Source of the DNA: Flavobacterium flavigenum
Lineage (GTDB): Bacteria; Bacteroidota; Bacteroidia; Flavobacteriales; Flavobacteriaceae
Direction: 5' to 3'
Assembly: GCF_027111255.2 (NCBI RefSeq)
Contig: NZ_CP114285.2
Coordinates: 1 to 64,000 of the forward strand
DNA: 64,000 bases
The translations under genes were made by a program, and so were the position numbers. The notes beneath the pieces were generated by a model. It worked only from the letters and a program-made list of their open reading frames with translations. It did not search any database and was not told the origin of the DNA. Positions 1-8,824 of the stretch are shown one piece after another (positions within the stretch are counted from its first letter, which is position 1; every line of letters starts with the position of its first letter).

Positions 1-225
1 TTAGATACTATTAAATTCCTTCCATCAATTTTTGAATCGCTGACTGATGACGAATTAGGAAAAAAAGTGGTAGCAGAAAATATAGAAAAGATCAAAATTT
101 CCATAGGTAAAGCGGATTCTACAATTTTAGAAAACAAAGAACTACATATCACTGTAAGTCCGGGCTACAAATTTCCACATAAAGAAAAAGAAAGACTCAA
201 AAAAGAAATTGAGAGTGTTTTGTAA
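1..225 (+). CDS. C-terminal end of an unidentified protein (5' truncated)
   Basis: Frame 1 is open from the first base to a TAA at 223-225 and encodes 74 residues, so the gene begins outside the window. The tail is rich in Lys, Glu and Ile and ends in a probable charged helix (KEKERLKKEIESVL). There is no membrane segment or motif I recognise. Its stop is followed by a convergent terminator, and the next gene comes from the other strand. Function not assignable. Confidence 0.6.
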   Translation, partial: LDTIKFLPSIFESLTDDELGKKVVAENIEKIKISIGKADSTILENKELHITVSPGYKFPHKEKERLKKEIESVL

Positions 226-246
226 TTAATTTTTTTTTAATTCAAT

Positions 247-291
247 GCAAAAGGGGGGCATTTTGAAATTATTTTCAGAGTGTCCCTTTTT
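247..291. terminator. convergent terminator hairpin
   Basis: An A-rich/G-rich arm (AAAAGGG at 249-255) can pair with CCCTTTTT at 284-291, and TGAAA/TTTCA extends the stem inside. A-tracts and T-tracts on both sides would serve both the gene ending at 225 and the leftward response regulator ending at 312. Confidence 0.55.
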
Positions 292-311
292 AATTTTTAA
301 TTATTTACAGA

Positions 312-953
312 TTAATCGACCAATCCATTTTCAACTGCATATTTTACCAGTCCGGCAGTATTTTTAGCATTTAATTTAGATAATAAGTTACGCCTGTGTG
401 TATTAACCGTATTTAAACTTATAAAAGTTTTCTCTGCAATTTCAGCCGTATTGTATTCATGTGCAATTAAAATCAATATTTCTTTTTCGCGTGAACTCAA
501 TTCGACCAGGTTTGAAATTTGTTTTTCTATTTTTTGACTGTTATTGCGGTGCTGCTCTTCTACTTCTTTAGAAAAATAATTTTGGCCGGCAGCTACATTA
601 TAGATTGCTTTCAATAATTCAGACTTTTCTGCATTCTTAAGTAAATAACCATTTACACCAATTCTGATTAATCTAGAAATTATTTTGGCATTGCTATGTG
701 TACTAACGATTATAATTTTAATAAAGGGATATTCTTTTTTTAAAATTTTGCTTAATTCAATTCCGTCCATTTCCGGCATACTGATATCAAGTATTACCAT
801 ATCTGCGCTTTGAATTTTTAAAATATTCAAAACCTCAATACCATTCACTGCTTTGCCTATTATTTTAATTCCGGATTCATGTTCAATCAGGGATACAATT
901 CCTTGTAAAAACATAGTGTGGTCATCAGCAATAATGAGTTTTAATTTTTCCAT
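312..953 (-). CDS. LuxR-type (NarL/FixJ) response regulator
   Basis: A two-component response regulator of 213 residues. The receiver domain fills about residues 4-120: acidic pair D10/D11, likely phospho-acceptor D56 in the strand VILDISMPEMDG, and a lysine in the LLKNA loop. A LuxR-type helix-turn-helix lies at about 150-213 (LSSREKEILILIA, then NTVNTHRRNLLSKL). It sits 18 bp downstream of a sensor kinase on the same strand, so the kinase is almost certainly its partner and the two are co-transcribed. Targets cannot be read from the sequence. Confidence 0.92.
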   Translation of the reverse strand: MEKLKLIIADDHTMFLQGIVSLIEHESGIKIIGKAVNGIEVLNILKIQSADMVILDISMPEMDGIELSKILKKEYPFIKIIIVSTHSNAKIISRLIRIGVNGYLLKNAEKSELLKAIYNVAAGQNYFSKEVEEQHRNNSQKIEKQISNLVELSSREKEILILIAHEYNTAEIAEKTFISLNTVNTHRRNLLSKLNAKNTAGLVKYAVENGLVD

Positions 954-971
954 TGATATTATAGCTTGGGG

Positions 972-3173
972 TTATAATTTAGTCAGGTTATCGAGTTGTT
1001 TTTTTACATGAATTTCTTTTTTTGCTTCATTTTCTGTGTGAGTTGATGAAATAGGAATTTCAATATTAGCTATGGTGCCTCTTTTAACTTTTGAATCCAT
1101 TATAAAAGTACCATTTAATTGGATTATTCGGTTTTCTAAATTCAGAATGCCAATTCCGGGTTTATAATTCTCCGGATTAAACCCAATACCGTTATCTTCA
1201 AATAAAATATTAAGTGTATTTTCGACAAGATTAAGCTGTAAATCTATCTTTGAGGCTTTTGCATGCTTAATTGTATTGGTCAAAAGTTCCTGTATTATTT
1301 TAAAAATTTCGATCTGTATTTCTTCATGTAAGGCGTCTATTTCCTTCTTAGGATATACTGTGAAATCGGTTTTAATAGTACTGGCTTCACCAATATTTTT
1401 AAAATAAGATTCTAAAACTTCACAAAATTTATGATGTGTAAATTTTTTCGGAATCAATGTATGCGATAAATTTCGAACATGATCATATGTTTCATCTAAT
1501 AAGGCAGTAAGATTTTTTATTTTTGGCGAACTGGAAATTACTAGATGATTTAATTGAAGTTTTATTGCGGCTAAATTTCCACCAATACTGTCGTGCAATT
1601 CCTGAGAAATCCGTTGCCTTTCTTTGTCCTGACCGCTTATGGAGGCCTTAATTAATTTTAATTCCTGATCTTTTAGAATATTATTTATATTCTGAGTACT
1701 TATTTCAGCTTGTTGGGTATTTAATAAACGCTGCGTTTTAAGTCGTTTGTAATATTGAAGTAATAACCCAATGATAGGAATTAACACAATCAGAAAACCA
1801 AAAATAGTCAATAGCCTGGTTTCTTTTTCCTGCTTTATTTGTAATGATTTTAATTGTTGATCTTTTTTTAGTAAAGATATTTCGCTTAGTTTCTTTTGAG
1901 ACGAATTCTGAAAAAACAATATTGTATTTTCGGTTATTTTTTGAGAAATTTCTTCCTGAAGGTTCATGTTCTCAATAGCTTCCTGCTGTTTTTCGAGTTT
2001 GAGCTTTTTAGTAGTGTTGTCAAATTGTAAAAGCCTGATTTCTTTTTCTCTTTGCGCAGTTTTGTATTTGATTTCCAGTTCATTGATTTCTTTGGTCTTC
2101 TGGATTTTATTTACAGAATCTTTTACTTTAGTAGATTTTGTCAGGTATTCAAAAGCACTTTTGTAGTCTTGTTCTAAAACTGCAATTTTTTTAAGCTCGT
2201 CATAAAAATTAACCTGATTGTCTAAATAACCAAAATCTATGGACTTTTGAAGTGCGTCATGAAAAATTAGTTTTGCCTCCTTGTAGTTTTTTAAATCAAT
2301 ATAGGTATCGCCGATATTGCCACGGGCAACTAAGCCAATCTGGTTCAGTTCATTTTTATCAGCAATGGAAATTACTTCATGGTACATTTTTAATGCATCA
2401 GTCGTTTTTTGCTGTAATTGATAATTCGTTCCAATACTGAGCGCTATCACTGCTTTTGCCTGCTGATTGCTGGTCTTTTCGCTGAGTTGTTTTCCTAGAT
2501 TGTAATAATAATTACCCTTGTCATAATCCTTTGAATCTGAATATATATCCCCCAGATTAATATAACTTCCTAAGCGTATCTCATCATCTTTTTTATATTC
2601 TAAGCATTCTTTATAGGACTTCAAAGCATTGGTGTTATCTCCTAAAGCCTTGTAAATACTGGCTAACCCATGCAGGTGTGTATAATATAAATTGTTTTCT
2701 TTATATTTTTGGGATGTCTGAAGACCTTTCAGGTGCCATTTCTTGCTTACCTCAAATAAGCCTTTCTTTTTATAATTCTGCCCCATTAAATTATATCCCA
2801 GGGAAAGAAGTCTGTTCTTTAGCGAGTCGCTGCCAATTTTTGTGTGGAATTTTAATGCCTGATTTGTATAATAAATAGATGAATCTAATAGGGCTCTTTT
2901 ATTATAATAGTAAGCTTGTAATAAAATAAGACTGGCTATATTAGATGGATATTTAGCTTTTTCTAAAAGAATCTTAGCGTTTTTAAGTGCTTTTTTTTCC
3001 TCTCCGCTATTATATAAATTGTAAGAAGCATTAACAGCTTTTTTTTCTTCAGCTTCAGGTGATTTTTTTAGATTCGAAAAAGATTTTTTATTATTTCCGT
3101 CAATTTGTGCACACAAACAGAATGGCAGCATAACAAAAATAAATAAAAAATGACATTTGAAACTGGTTATCAT
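972..3173 (-). CDS. TPR-containing sensor histidine kinase (HisKA_3 type)
   Basis: A 733-residue sensor kinase. It has an N-terminal signal peptide (about residues 1-22, ending CLCAQ), a long periplasmic region of tetratricopeptide repeats (about 45-360), a Lys/Glu/Gln-rich coiled coil (about 360-450), one membrane span (about 455-475), then a HisKA_3 dimerisation domain with the phospho-acceptor motif RISQELHDSIGG. The HATPase domain shows the N-box QELLTNTIKHAK and the glycine box DNGIGF. This architecture is common in Bacteroidota NarX-like kinases; the TPR part probably senses a protein or peptide. It is first in a two-gene unit with the response regulator. Confidence 0.92.
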   Translation of the reverse strand: MITSFKCHFLFIFVMLPFCLCAQIDGNNKKSFSNLKKSPEAEEKKAVNASYNLYNSGEEKKALKNAKILLEKAKYPSNIASLILLQAYYYNKRALLDSSIYYTNQALKFHTKIGSDSLKNRLLSLGYNLMGQNYKKKGLFEVSKKWHLKGLQTSQKYKENNLYYTHLHGLASIYKALGDNTNALKSYKECLEYKKDDEIRLGSYINLGDIYSDSKDYDKGNYYYNLGKQLSEKTSNQQAKAVIALSIGTNYQLQQKTTDALKMYHEVISIADKNELNQIGLVARGNIGDTYIDLKNYKEAKLIFHDALQKSIDFGYLDNQVNFYDELKKIAVLEQDYKSAFEYLTKSTKVKDSVNKIQKTKEINELEIKYKTAQREKEIRLLQFDNTTKKLKLEKQQEAIENMNLQEEISQKITENTILFFQNSSQKKLSEISLLKKDQQLKSLQIKQEKETRLLTIFGFLIVLIPIIGLLLQYYKRLKTQRLLNTQQAEISTQNINNILKDQELKLIKASISGQDKERQRISQELHDSIGGNLAAIKLQLNHLVISSSPKIKNLTALLDETYDHVRNLSHTLIPKKFTHHKFCEVLESYFKNIGEASTIKTDFTVYPKKEIDALHEEIQIEIFKIIQELLTNTIKHAKASKIDLQLNLVENTLNILFEDNGIGFNPENYKPGIGILNLENRIIQLNGTFIMDSKVKRGTIANIEIPISSTHTENEAKKEIHVKKQLDNLTKL

Positions 3174-3384
3174 GCGATGAGGTTACGTAATAAAAAACTT
3201 ATATTGTTGTTTTTCTGTTTATTAGGATTTAAAATTCATTATTTTTAAGGAGCTAAATTTAACACAAATGGATTTAAATCATCCTATTTTATGTAAAAAA
3301 ATACGCCGAATTAGTTAAATAAAATCAGTGATCAATGTTGGTATTTAAGTAGTTTAATAGAACCAAAAAAAATTAAAATTATAG

Positions 3385-3392
3385 TAATTTTG
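3385..3392 (+). promoter_or_regulatory. candidate -7 box upstream of M48 protease
   Basis: TAATTTTG matches the Bacteroidota -7 consensus TAnnTTTG and lies about 70 bp before the M48 start codon. No clear -33 TTG is present, so this is a weak call. The 287-bp divergent region otherwise holds only AT-rich sequence. Confidence 0.4.
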
Positions 3393-3460
3393 TGATGAAT
3401 TTTATAATATTAAAAATTAGAATGATATTAATTTTACTGTAATCAAAACATATACTTATC

Positions 3461-4276
3461 ATGAAAAAACATTTATTTATAGCGACTTTTGTAATACTTT
3501 TAGTTTACTCATGTGCAACAAATCCTATTACTGGAAAAAAAGATTTAAACTTTGTTTCTAATAGTGAACTATTCCCATCTTCTTTCCAGCAGTATGATAC
3601 TTTTCTTAAGGAGAATAAAGTAATTTCAGGAACAGCTGATGCAAAAAGAGTTGAAACTGTTGGTTATAAAATCAAAGCGGCAGCTGAAAAATATTTGACT
3701 TACTTAGGCCAGTCACAATATCTTAAAGATTACAGATGGGAGTATAAGCTGGTAGAAAATAAAGAGGTAAATGCTTGGTGTTTACCAGGAGGCAAAATTG
3801 TAGTTTATTCAGGTATTTTGCCAATTACACAAAATGAATCTGGGTTGGCTACCGTTATGGGGCATGAAGTTTCTCATGCTTTAGCAAATCACGGTGCACA
3901 AAGAATGAGTGCTGCACAATTACAGCAATTGGGAGCAGTAGGAGTAGCGGTTGCTACAGGAAGTCAAAGTGCAGAAAATCAGGCCATGTGGCAAAAATAT
4001 TATGGATTAGGTTCAGAAGTAGGAGTGATGCTCCCTTTCAGCAGAAGTAATGAAAGTGAAGCAGACAAAATTGGATTAACTCTTATGGCAATAGCAGGTT
4101 ACAATCCAGATGACTCTATAGCATTTTGGACCAGGATGTCTGCTAAATCCGGAGGTTCAGGAACTCCTGAATTTTTAAGTACGCACCCTTCAGATGCTAC
4201 CAGAATTGCCAACCTTAAATCTTTAATTCCGCAGGCAAGGGAAACAGCTGCAAAAGTGGGGATTATTAGAATATAA
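3461..4276 (+). CDS. M48 family metallopeptidase, lipoprotein
   Basis: A 271-residue zinc protease of the M48 family (YggG/LoiP-like). The N-terminus is a lipoprotein signal with lipobox LVYSC, so it is probably membrane-anchored on the periplasmic side. The zinc motif is HEVSH (in GHEVSHALANHG), and the third ligand glutamate is likely in SNESEADKIG. The family degrades misfolded envelope proteins. Its 3' end overlaps the convergent lipoprotein gene by 11 bp. The start gives the standard MKKH signal peptide. Confidence 0.93.
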   Translation: MKKHLFIATFVILLVYSCATNPITGKKDLNFVSNSELFPSSFQQYDTFLKENKVISGTADAKRVETVGYKIKAAAEKYLTYLGQSQYLKDYRWEYKLVENKEVNAWCLPGGKIVVYSGILPITQNESGLATVMGHEVSHALANHGAQRMSAAQLQQLGAVGVAVATGSQSAENQAMWQKYYGLGSEVGVMLPFSRSNESEADKIGLTLMAIAGYNPDDSIAFWTRMSAKSGGSGTPEFLSTHPSDATRIANLKSLIPQARETAAKVGIIRI

Positions 4277-4898
4277 ATTCTTCCTGATCGTTATTGAAAT
4301 CGTAAATAAGTTTTTGAGTCAGGATTTTATTTTGGATGTATTCCTCATAGCTCATGTTTTTGTCAAATAGTAAGACAATTTTGGGTTTTACAGCGTAATC
4401 CATTCTATTAATAAAATTTAAAATTTCAGACTTCGGAATAGCATTATTGTCAATTGAAACCATATTGTTCATTTTTCTAAAGCGAAGAATGACTTTATCA
4501 TTTTCAGTTGACTTTTCTGTTTTATAATATACTTTAGTGAAAGGCAAAAAAGCTAAATTCTTTCCAACAGAATCGGCGTAGGAATAATAATTCTGCGCCT
4601 TTTCATTTTTATGGGCACTGTCTGAACGTTTCTTTTCCTGAAGTTTTATAACTTCAGGAATTACTAATTTTAATGGCAGACGTTTATCAATATTGAAAAT
4701 CCAATTGGTTGAAATAATACTGTTTTTTCGGTTCACTTCAGCGATTGTATCTTTACCTTCGGTTTTAAAGAAAATATAAATTGGTGAGTGGTCCTGTACA
4801 TCTGTTACAATCGAAATATTTGATTTTGGTAATAAGACGTCTTTTTTTTCTTCACATGAAAAAAGAACAAAAACAAAAAGTATAATAAAGTATTTCAT
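4266..4898 (-). CDS. hypothetical lipoprotein
   Basis: A 210-residue protein with a lipoprotein signal (lipobox LFSC at about residues 12-15) followed by a charged segment. The mature part has no motif I recognise; it is rich in Lys, Asn and aromatic residues, as is usual for Bacteroidota periplasmic lipoproteins. It starts 4 bp downstream of folP on the same strand and is probably co-transcribed with it. Its end overlaps the convergent M48 gene by 11 bp. No function assigned. Confidence 0.75.
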   Translation of the reverse strand: MKYFIILFVFVLFSCEEKKDVLLPKSNISIVTDVQDHSPIYIFFKTEGKDTIAEVNRKNSIISTNWIFNIDKRLPLKLVIPEVIKLQEKKRSDSAHKNEKAQNYYSYADSVGKNLAFLPFTKVYYKTEKSTENDKVILRFRKMNNMVSIDNNAIPKSEILNFINRMDYAVKPKIVLLFDKNMSYEEYIQNKILTQKLIYDFNNDQEEFIF

Positions 4899-4902
4899 TT
4901 TT

Positions 4903-5727
4903 TTATAAATTCATTTTATTAAACAACTTCACACATTCAACAGCTTCTTTAACATCATGAACACGAAGGATTTTTGCACCTTTTGTTAAAGCAATCGTAT
5001 TTAGAAATGTTGTTCCGTTTAAAGCTTCCTGCGGAGTAATATCCAAGGTTTTATAAATCATTGATTTTCTTGAAACACCTGCTAAAACCGGTAATTCTAA
5101 AAGATTAAAGAGTTCAATTTTTTGCAGCACTTCATAATTTTGGTCTGTTGTTTTAGCAAAACCAAACCCAGGGTCCAGAATCAGGTCATTGATACCCAGA
5201 CTTCTTGCTTTAGATACTTTTTCAGAGAAATAAAACAGCATTTCTTTTACAATATCATCGTATTGTGTCAGGTTTTGCATCGTCTGCGGGTTTCCACGCA
5301 TGTGCATCATAATGTAAGGAACGTTGAAGTGCGCAATTACATCAAACATTTTACTATCTAATTCTCCTGCCGAAATATCGTTTATAATGGCCGCACCATT
5401 TTCTATACTTGCTTTTGCCACTTCTGCTCTAAAAGTATCTATTGATAATAATGTTTCAGGAAAGTGTTTTAGTATCAGTTTTATAGCAGGTGCAATTCGT
5501 TCAATTTCTTCTTGTTCAGAAACGAATTCAGCACTTGGTTTACTTGAATAAGCGCCAATATCAATAAAATCAGCTCCTTCAGTTAACATTTTTTCGACTT
5601 GTGAAATAATGGCTGACTCGTTTTTATATTTTCCGCCGTCAAAAAAAGAATTTGGAGTTACATTCAAAATTCCCATTACTTTCGGAATCGACAAATCAAT
5701 CAAACGGCCTTTACAGTTAATAAACAT
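4903..5727 (-). CDS. folP: dihydropteroate synthase
   Basis: The enzyme condenses 6-hydroxymethyl-dihydropterin diphosphate with p-aminobenzoate in folate synthesis. Its 274 residues are the usual length, forming a TIM barrel. Family signatures are visible: GILNVTPNSFFDGG near residue 20, DIGAYSSKPSA near 57 (the usual DIGGxSTRPG loop in its Bacteroidota form), SIDTFR, NDISAG, and DPGFGFAKT near 186. It is the first gene of a two-gene leftward unit with the lipoprotein at 4266-4898. Confidence 0.96.
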   Translation of the reverse strand: MFINCKGRLIDLSIPKVMGILNVTPNSFFDGGKYKNESAIISQVEKMLTEGADFIDIGAYSSKPSAEFVSEQEEIERIAPAIKLILKHFPETLLSIDTFRAEVAKASIENGAAIINDISAGELDSKMFDVIAHFNVPYIMMHMRGNPQTMQNLTQYDDIVKEMLFYFSEKVSKARSLGINDLILDPGFGFAKTTDQNYEVLQKIELFNLLELPVLAGVSRKSMIYKTLDITPQEALNGTTFLNTIALTKGAKILRVHDVKEAVECVKLFNKMNL

Positions 5728-5819
5728 TTTGTTTAAGTTTTATTTTTTAGGCTTGAAGCCTCAGTTTGCGGGATTAACAATTTGTTTGGAAAAAACTTGA
5801 AACAAAGAAAACCTTAAAC

Positions 5820-5850
5820 TTGAAACTATTTAATTTAATCCTTATTTTTG
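5820..5850 (+). promoter_or_regulatory. promoter for the DUF1599 gene
   Basis: TTG at 5820-5822 and TATTTTTG at 5843-5850 are separated by 20 bp, matching the Bacteroidota TTG/TAnnTTTG arrangement. The start codon lies 29 bp beyond the -7 box. A divergent -7-like box (TATATTTG on the minus strand at 5863-5870) could serve folP, but has no well-spaced -33. Confidence 0.55.
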
Positions 5851-5879
5851 AACAAATTTTAGCAAATATACACCAATAA

Positions 5880-6422
5880 ATGAAGAATACTTCTCAAGAG
5901 TTTGATAATGTCATTGCGATTTGCCGTACGTTATTTATTAATAAAATGAAAGATTATGGGAGTGCATGGCGTATTTTAAGACTGCCATCATTAACAGATC
6001 AGATTTTTATAAAAGCGCAAAGAATCAGGAGTTTGCAGGAAAATGAAATCCGAAAAATTGATGAAGATGAAAAAGGGGAATTTATAGGAATTATAAATTA
6101 CTCTATTATGGCACTGATTCAGTTAGAATTAGGTGTTGTTGAGCAGCCTGATCTTGATGTTGAAAAAGCAACTGAGTTGTATGATGCTAAAGTTAAACTG
6201 ACTAAAGATTTAATGGAAGCCAAAAATCATGATTATGGTGAGGCCTGGCGTGAAATGCGCATCAGTTCATTAACCGATTTGATTCTTCAGAAACTGCTTC
6301 GTGTAAAACAAATTGAAGACAATAAAGGGGCAACATTAGTTTCTGAAGGCATTGATGCCAATTATCAGGACATGATTAATTATGCTGTCTTTGCCTTAAT
6401 TCTAAATCCTATCAATAAATAA
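5880..6422 (+). CDS. DUF1599 protein with internal duplication
   Basis: This 180-residue protein is built from two copies of one unit. Residues about 20-52 (KMKDYGSAWRILRLPSLTDQ) and about 113-145 (KNHDYGEAWREMRISSLTDL) match along their length, both with DYGxAWRxxRxxSLTD and then K(A/L)xRxxQxExN. This is the DUF1599 signature, a domain I recall being linked to nucleotide modification in phages; Bacteroidota chromosomes carry it as a housekeeping copy beside folP. It is cytosolic, with no signal peptide. The biochemical role is unknown. Confidence 0.85.
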   Translation: MKNTSQEFDNVIAICRTLFINKMKDYGSAWRILRLPSLTDQIFIKAQRIRSLQENEIRKIDEDEKGEFIGIINYSIMALIQLELGVVEQPDLDVEKATELYDAKVKLTKDLMEAKNHDYGEAWREMRISSLTDLILQKLLRVKQIEDNKGATLVSEGIDANYQDMINYAVFALILNPINK

Positions 6423-6505
6423 AATTCCAAAAATTTAAAAATTCTAAATCCAATTTTAAAACTGGAATTTGGAGTTTGAAAATGGGATTTTAAAATTTAA
6501 TATTT
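6421..6505. repeat. imperfect AT-rich inverted repeat
   Basis: The gap before the DoxX-like gene has AAATTCCA near its left end and TGGAATTT on the right side, with AAATTTTAAAAT-like words around both. It resembles decayed intergenic inverted repeats common in Flavobacterium. The arms are loose. Confidence 0.35.
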
Positions 6506-6507
6506 TT

Positions 6508-7608
6508 ATGAAAAACATCATTACCCAATTCTCCCGAATATTTGTCGGCGTACTTTTTATCATTTCCGGATTAATTAAACTGAATGACCCGGTTGGTTTC
6601 TCTTATAAATTAACCGAATATTTTAGTGAACCGGTTTTTAATATGCCTTTTTTAGCTCCTTTTGCATTAGGATTAGCGATCTTCTTAGTGATTTTAGAGG
6701 TAGTTTTAGGCGTAATGCTGTTGGTTGGATATAAAACAAAAACGACAATTTGGAGCTTATTGGTTTTAATAGTTTTCTTTACCTTTTTGACTTTTTATTC
6801 TGCTTATTTTGATGTAGTAAAAGATTGTGGTTGTTTTGGTGACGCATTGCATTTGACACCTTGGGAATCGTTCACAAAAGATGTCGTTTTATTATTTTTT
6901 ATTCTGATTTTATTTTTTAATCAGAAATTAATTAAACCATTATTTTCAACACAGCAAACTAATTTTGCAGTTTACTTAAGTGTTGTTTTATGTGCTTTTA
7001 TGGCAGTGTGGGTTTTAAATCATAATCCAATCAAAGATTTTCGTCCTTATAAGGTAGGAACCAATATCGAAAAAGGAATGGAGATCCCGGAAGGCGCCCC
7101 GAAATCTGTAGTTGAAATGATTTTTATCTATAAAGTAAATGGTGTTGATAAGGAATTTACCGAAAAAGATTTAATGAATATTCCTGAAGGAGCGACTTTT
7201 GTTGACCGAAAAGATAAGGTAATTACGGAAGGGTACGTGCCGCCAATTCATGATTTTACAATGACTAAAGATGGGTCAGATTATAAAGAAGAGTTACTAA
7301 AAGAACCAAAATTACTAATGTTTGTAACATATGATTTGGCTTTATCAAGTCCTGACGGTATGAAACAGCTAGAAACGCTAAATACTCAGGCAAAAGCAAA
7401 AGGGTATAAAGTAATTGGTATGACCGCTTCAAATGACGAAATGATTGCAAAAACTAAAAAGCAATACGTCTTAAACATTGATTTCTATTTTTGTGATGCC
7501 ACTGCTTTAAAAACAATAGAAAGAGCCAATCCAAGCATTGTGGTAGTTCAAAATGGTACTATTGTTCAAAAAGTGCATTATAATGATATTGACGCATTAA
7601 AGTTATAA
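6508..7608 (+). CDS. DoxX/MauE-like membrane protein with C-terminal thioredoxin-like domain (BT_3928 family)
   Basis: Start chosen at the ATG giving MKNIITQFSRIFVG, 366 residues; an in-frame TTG 39 bp upstream is less likely. Residues about 1-180 hold four or five membrane helices of the DoxX/MauE type, with the conserved loop KDCGCFGD at about 104-111, typical of redox-linked MauE-like proteins. The C-terminal 120 residues look like a thioredoxin fold (LMFVTYDLALSS, KVIGMTAS, PSIVVVQNGTIV) but lack a CXXC, so disulfide exchange there is unlikely. The family is common in Bacteroidota next to folP and DUF1599. Its exact role is unknown. Confidence 0.85.
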   Translation: MKNIITQFSRIFVGVLFIISGLIKLNDPVGFSYKLTEYFSEPVFNMPFLAPFALGLAIFLVILEVVLGVMLLVGYKTKTTIWSLLVLIVFFTFLTFYSAYFDVVKDCGCFGDALHLTPWESFTKDVVLLFFILILFFNQKLIKPLFSTQQTNFAVYLSVVLCAFMAVWVLNHNPIKDFRPYKVGTNIEKGMEIPEGAPKSVVEMIFIYKVNGVDKEFTEKDLMNIPEGATFVDRKDKVITEGYVPPIHDFTMTKDGSDYKEELLKEPKLLMFVTYDLALSSPDGMKQLETLNTQAKAKGYKVIGMTASNDEMIAKTKKQYVLNIDFYFCDATALKTIERANPSIVVVQNGTIVQKVHYNDIDALKL

Positions 7609-7650
7609 TGAAGAAAGTGAATTTATGCTCATAAATGTTTCATAATTAAA

Positions 7651-7682
7651 TTGTTATTGGAATTTCTTTTTTTGTAATTTTG
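7651..7682 (+). promoter_or_regulatory. promoter upstream of porQ
   Basis: TTG at 7651-7653 and TAATTTTG at 7675-7682 are 21 bp apart, within the Bacteroidota range. The porQ start is 113 bp downstream, which leaves a long untranslated leader. Confidence 0.55.
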
Positions 7683-7795
7683 TTCGGATTACAAAATATA
7701 GGCAGGTTTTAAGTTATATTTTAAAATTTTTATGTTTCATAATTATAATTTTATCTCCATATTTTCGTTCTGATAAAGACTAGCTCTTAACATAC

Positions 7796-8815
7796 ATGTT
7801 GAAAAAAAATATTTTGTTTTTTTTGTTTGTGAATTTTTCTCTGTCTTATGGACAAATTGGTGGGCGATATGCCTATCAGTTTTTAAATTTGACAAATTCA
7901 CCAAGGCAGGCGGCGTTAGGAGGAAAATCGATTACAATTTACGACGAGGATGTTAATCAGGTTATGTTTAATCCGGCAACTTTAAATGCAGATATGGACA
8001 ATCATCTGGCAATGAATTACGGCAATTATTATGGGGAAGCTTCTTATGGAACAGCTTCTTATGCCTATACTTACGACAGACATTTGCAGACATTTTACGC
8101 CGGAATCAGCTATATAAATTACGGTACTTTTGAAGGATATGATGAAAATGGTCAGGCTACTTCAGATTTTACCGGAAGTGAGGGAGCTCTTTCGGTAGGT
8201 TATGCATACAATATTCCCTATACAGACATACATATTGGTGCAAACGCAAAATTGATAACATCTAGTTTAGAAAGTTACAATTCCGTTGGTGGTGCGTTAG
8301 ATTTAGGTTTTTTGTTCATTGATGAAAGAAATGATGTAAACTGGGCATTGGCAATACGAAATATAGGAACACAGTTTACTACTTATTCCGGAATAAAAGA
8401 AAAATTACCGCTGGAAATTATTGCGGGTGTTTCGCAAGAATTGGATCACGTTCCTATCAGATGGCATTTATCGTTAGAAAATTTACAGCAATGGAATATT
8501 TCTTTTTCGAACCCTGTACGTGGACAAGGTAATATTGATGGTTCATCTGAGCCGGAGAAAGTCTCATTTGTAAATAATGCTTTGAGACATGTGGTTTTTG
8601 GAGTAGAACTTTTTCCTAAAAAAGCATTCAATATTCGATTAGGTTATAATTTCAGAAGAGGTGAAGAATTAAGAATTGAAGAACAGCGTAATTTTTCAGG
8701 AGTTTCATTAGGTTTTGGATTAAAAATGAATAGGTTAAAATTTAATTATTCATATTCTAAATATACATTAGCAGCAAATACAAGTCTTTTTGGTTTAAAT
8801 ATTAATCTTCAATAA
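7796..8815 (+). CDS. porQ: type IX secretion system protein PorQ
   Basis: A 339-residue outer-membrane beta-barrel-like protein with a cleavable signal (FSLSYGQ, about residue 20). The N-terminal mature sequence IGGRYAYQFLNLTNSPRQAALGG and the motif NPATLN are characteristic of PorQ. The remainder alternates Tyr/Gly-rich strands and ends as a barrel (LFGLNINLQ). In the T9SS, PorQ is known to act late with PorU, PorV and PorZ in anchoring or processing cargo. The pectate lyase at 45-47 kb is a likely T9SS cargo in this window. It heads a run with the L,D-transpeptidase-like gene and cmk. Confidence 0.92.
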   Translation: MLKKNILFFLFVNFSLSYGQIGGRYAYQFLNLTNSPRQAALGGKSITIYDEDVNQVMFNPATLNADMDNHLAMNYGNYYGEASYGTASYAYTYDRHLQTFYAGISYINYGTFEGYDENGQATSDFTGSEGALSVGYAYNIPYTDIHIGANAKLITSSLESYNSVGGALDLGFLFIDERNDVNWALAIRNIGTQFTTYSGIKEKLPLEIIAGVSQELDHVPIRWHLSLENLQQWNISFSNPVRGQGNIDGSSEPEKVSFVNNALRHVVFGVELFPKKAFNIRLGYNFRRGEELRIEEQRNFSGVSLGFGLKMNRLKFNYSYSKYTLAANTSLFGLNINLQ

Positions 8816-8824
8816 TGATTTTAA

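Noticed and set aside
6469..6507. An upstream TTG start for the DoxX-like protein
   Set aside because: The added residues come from an AT-rich repeat, and the ATG at 6508 begins a typical family N-terminus.
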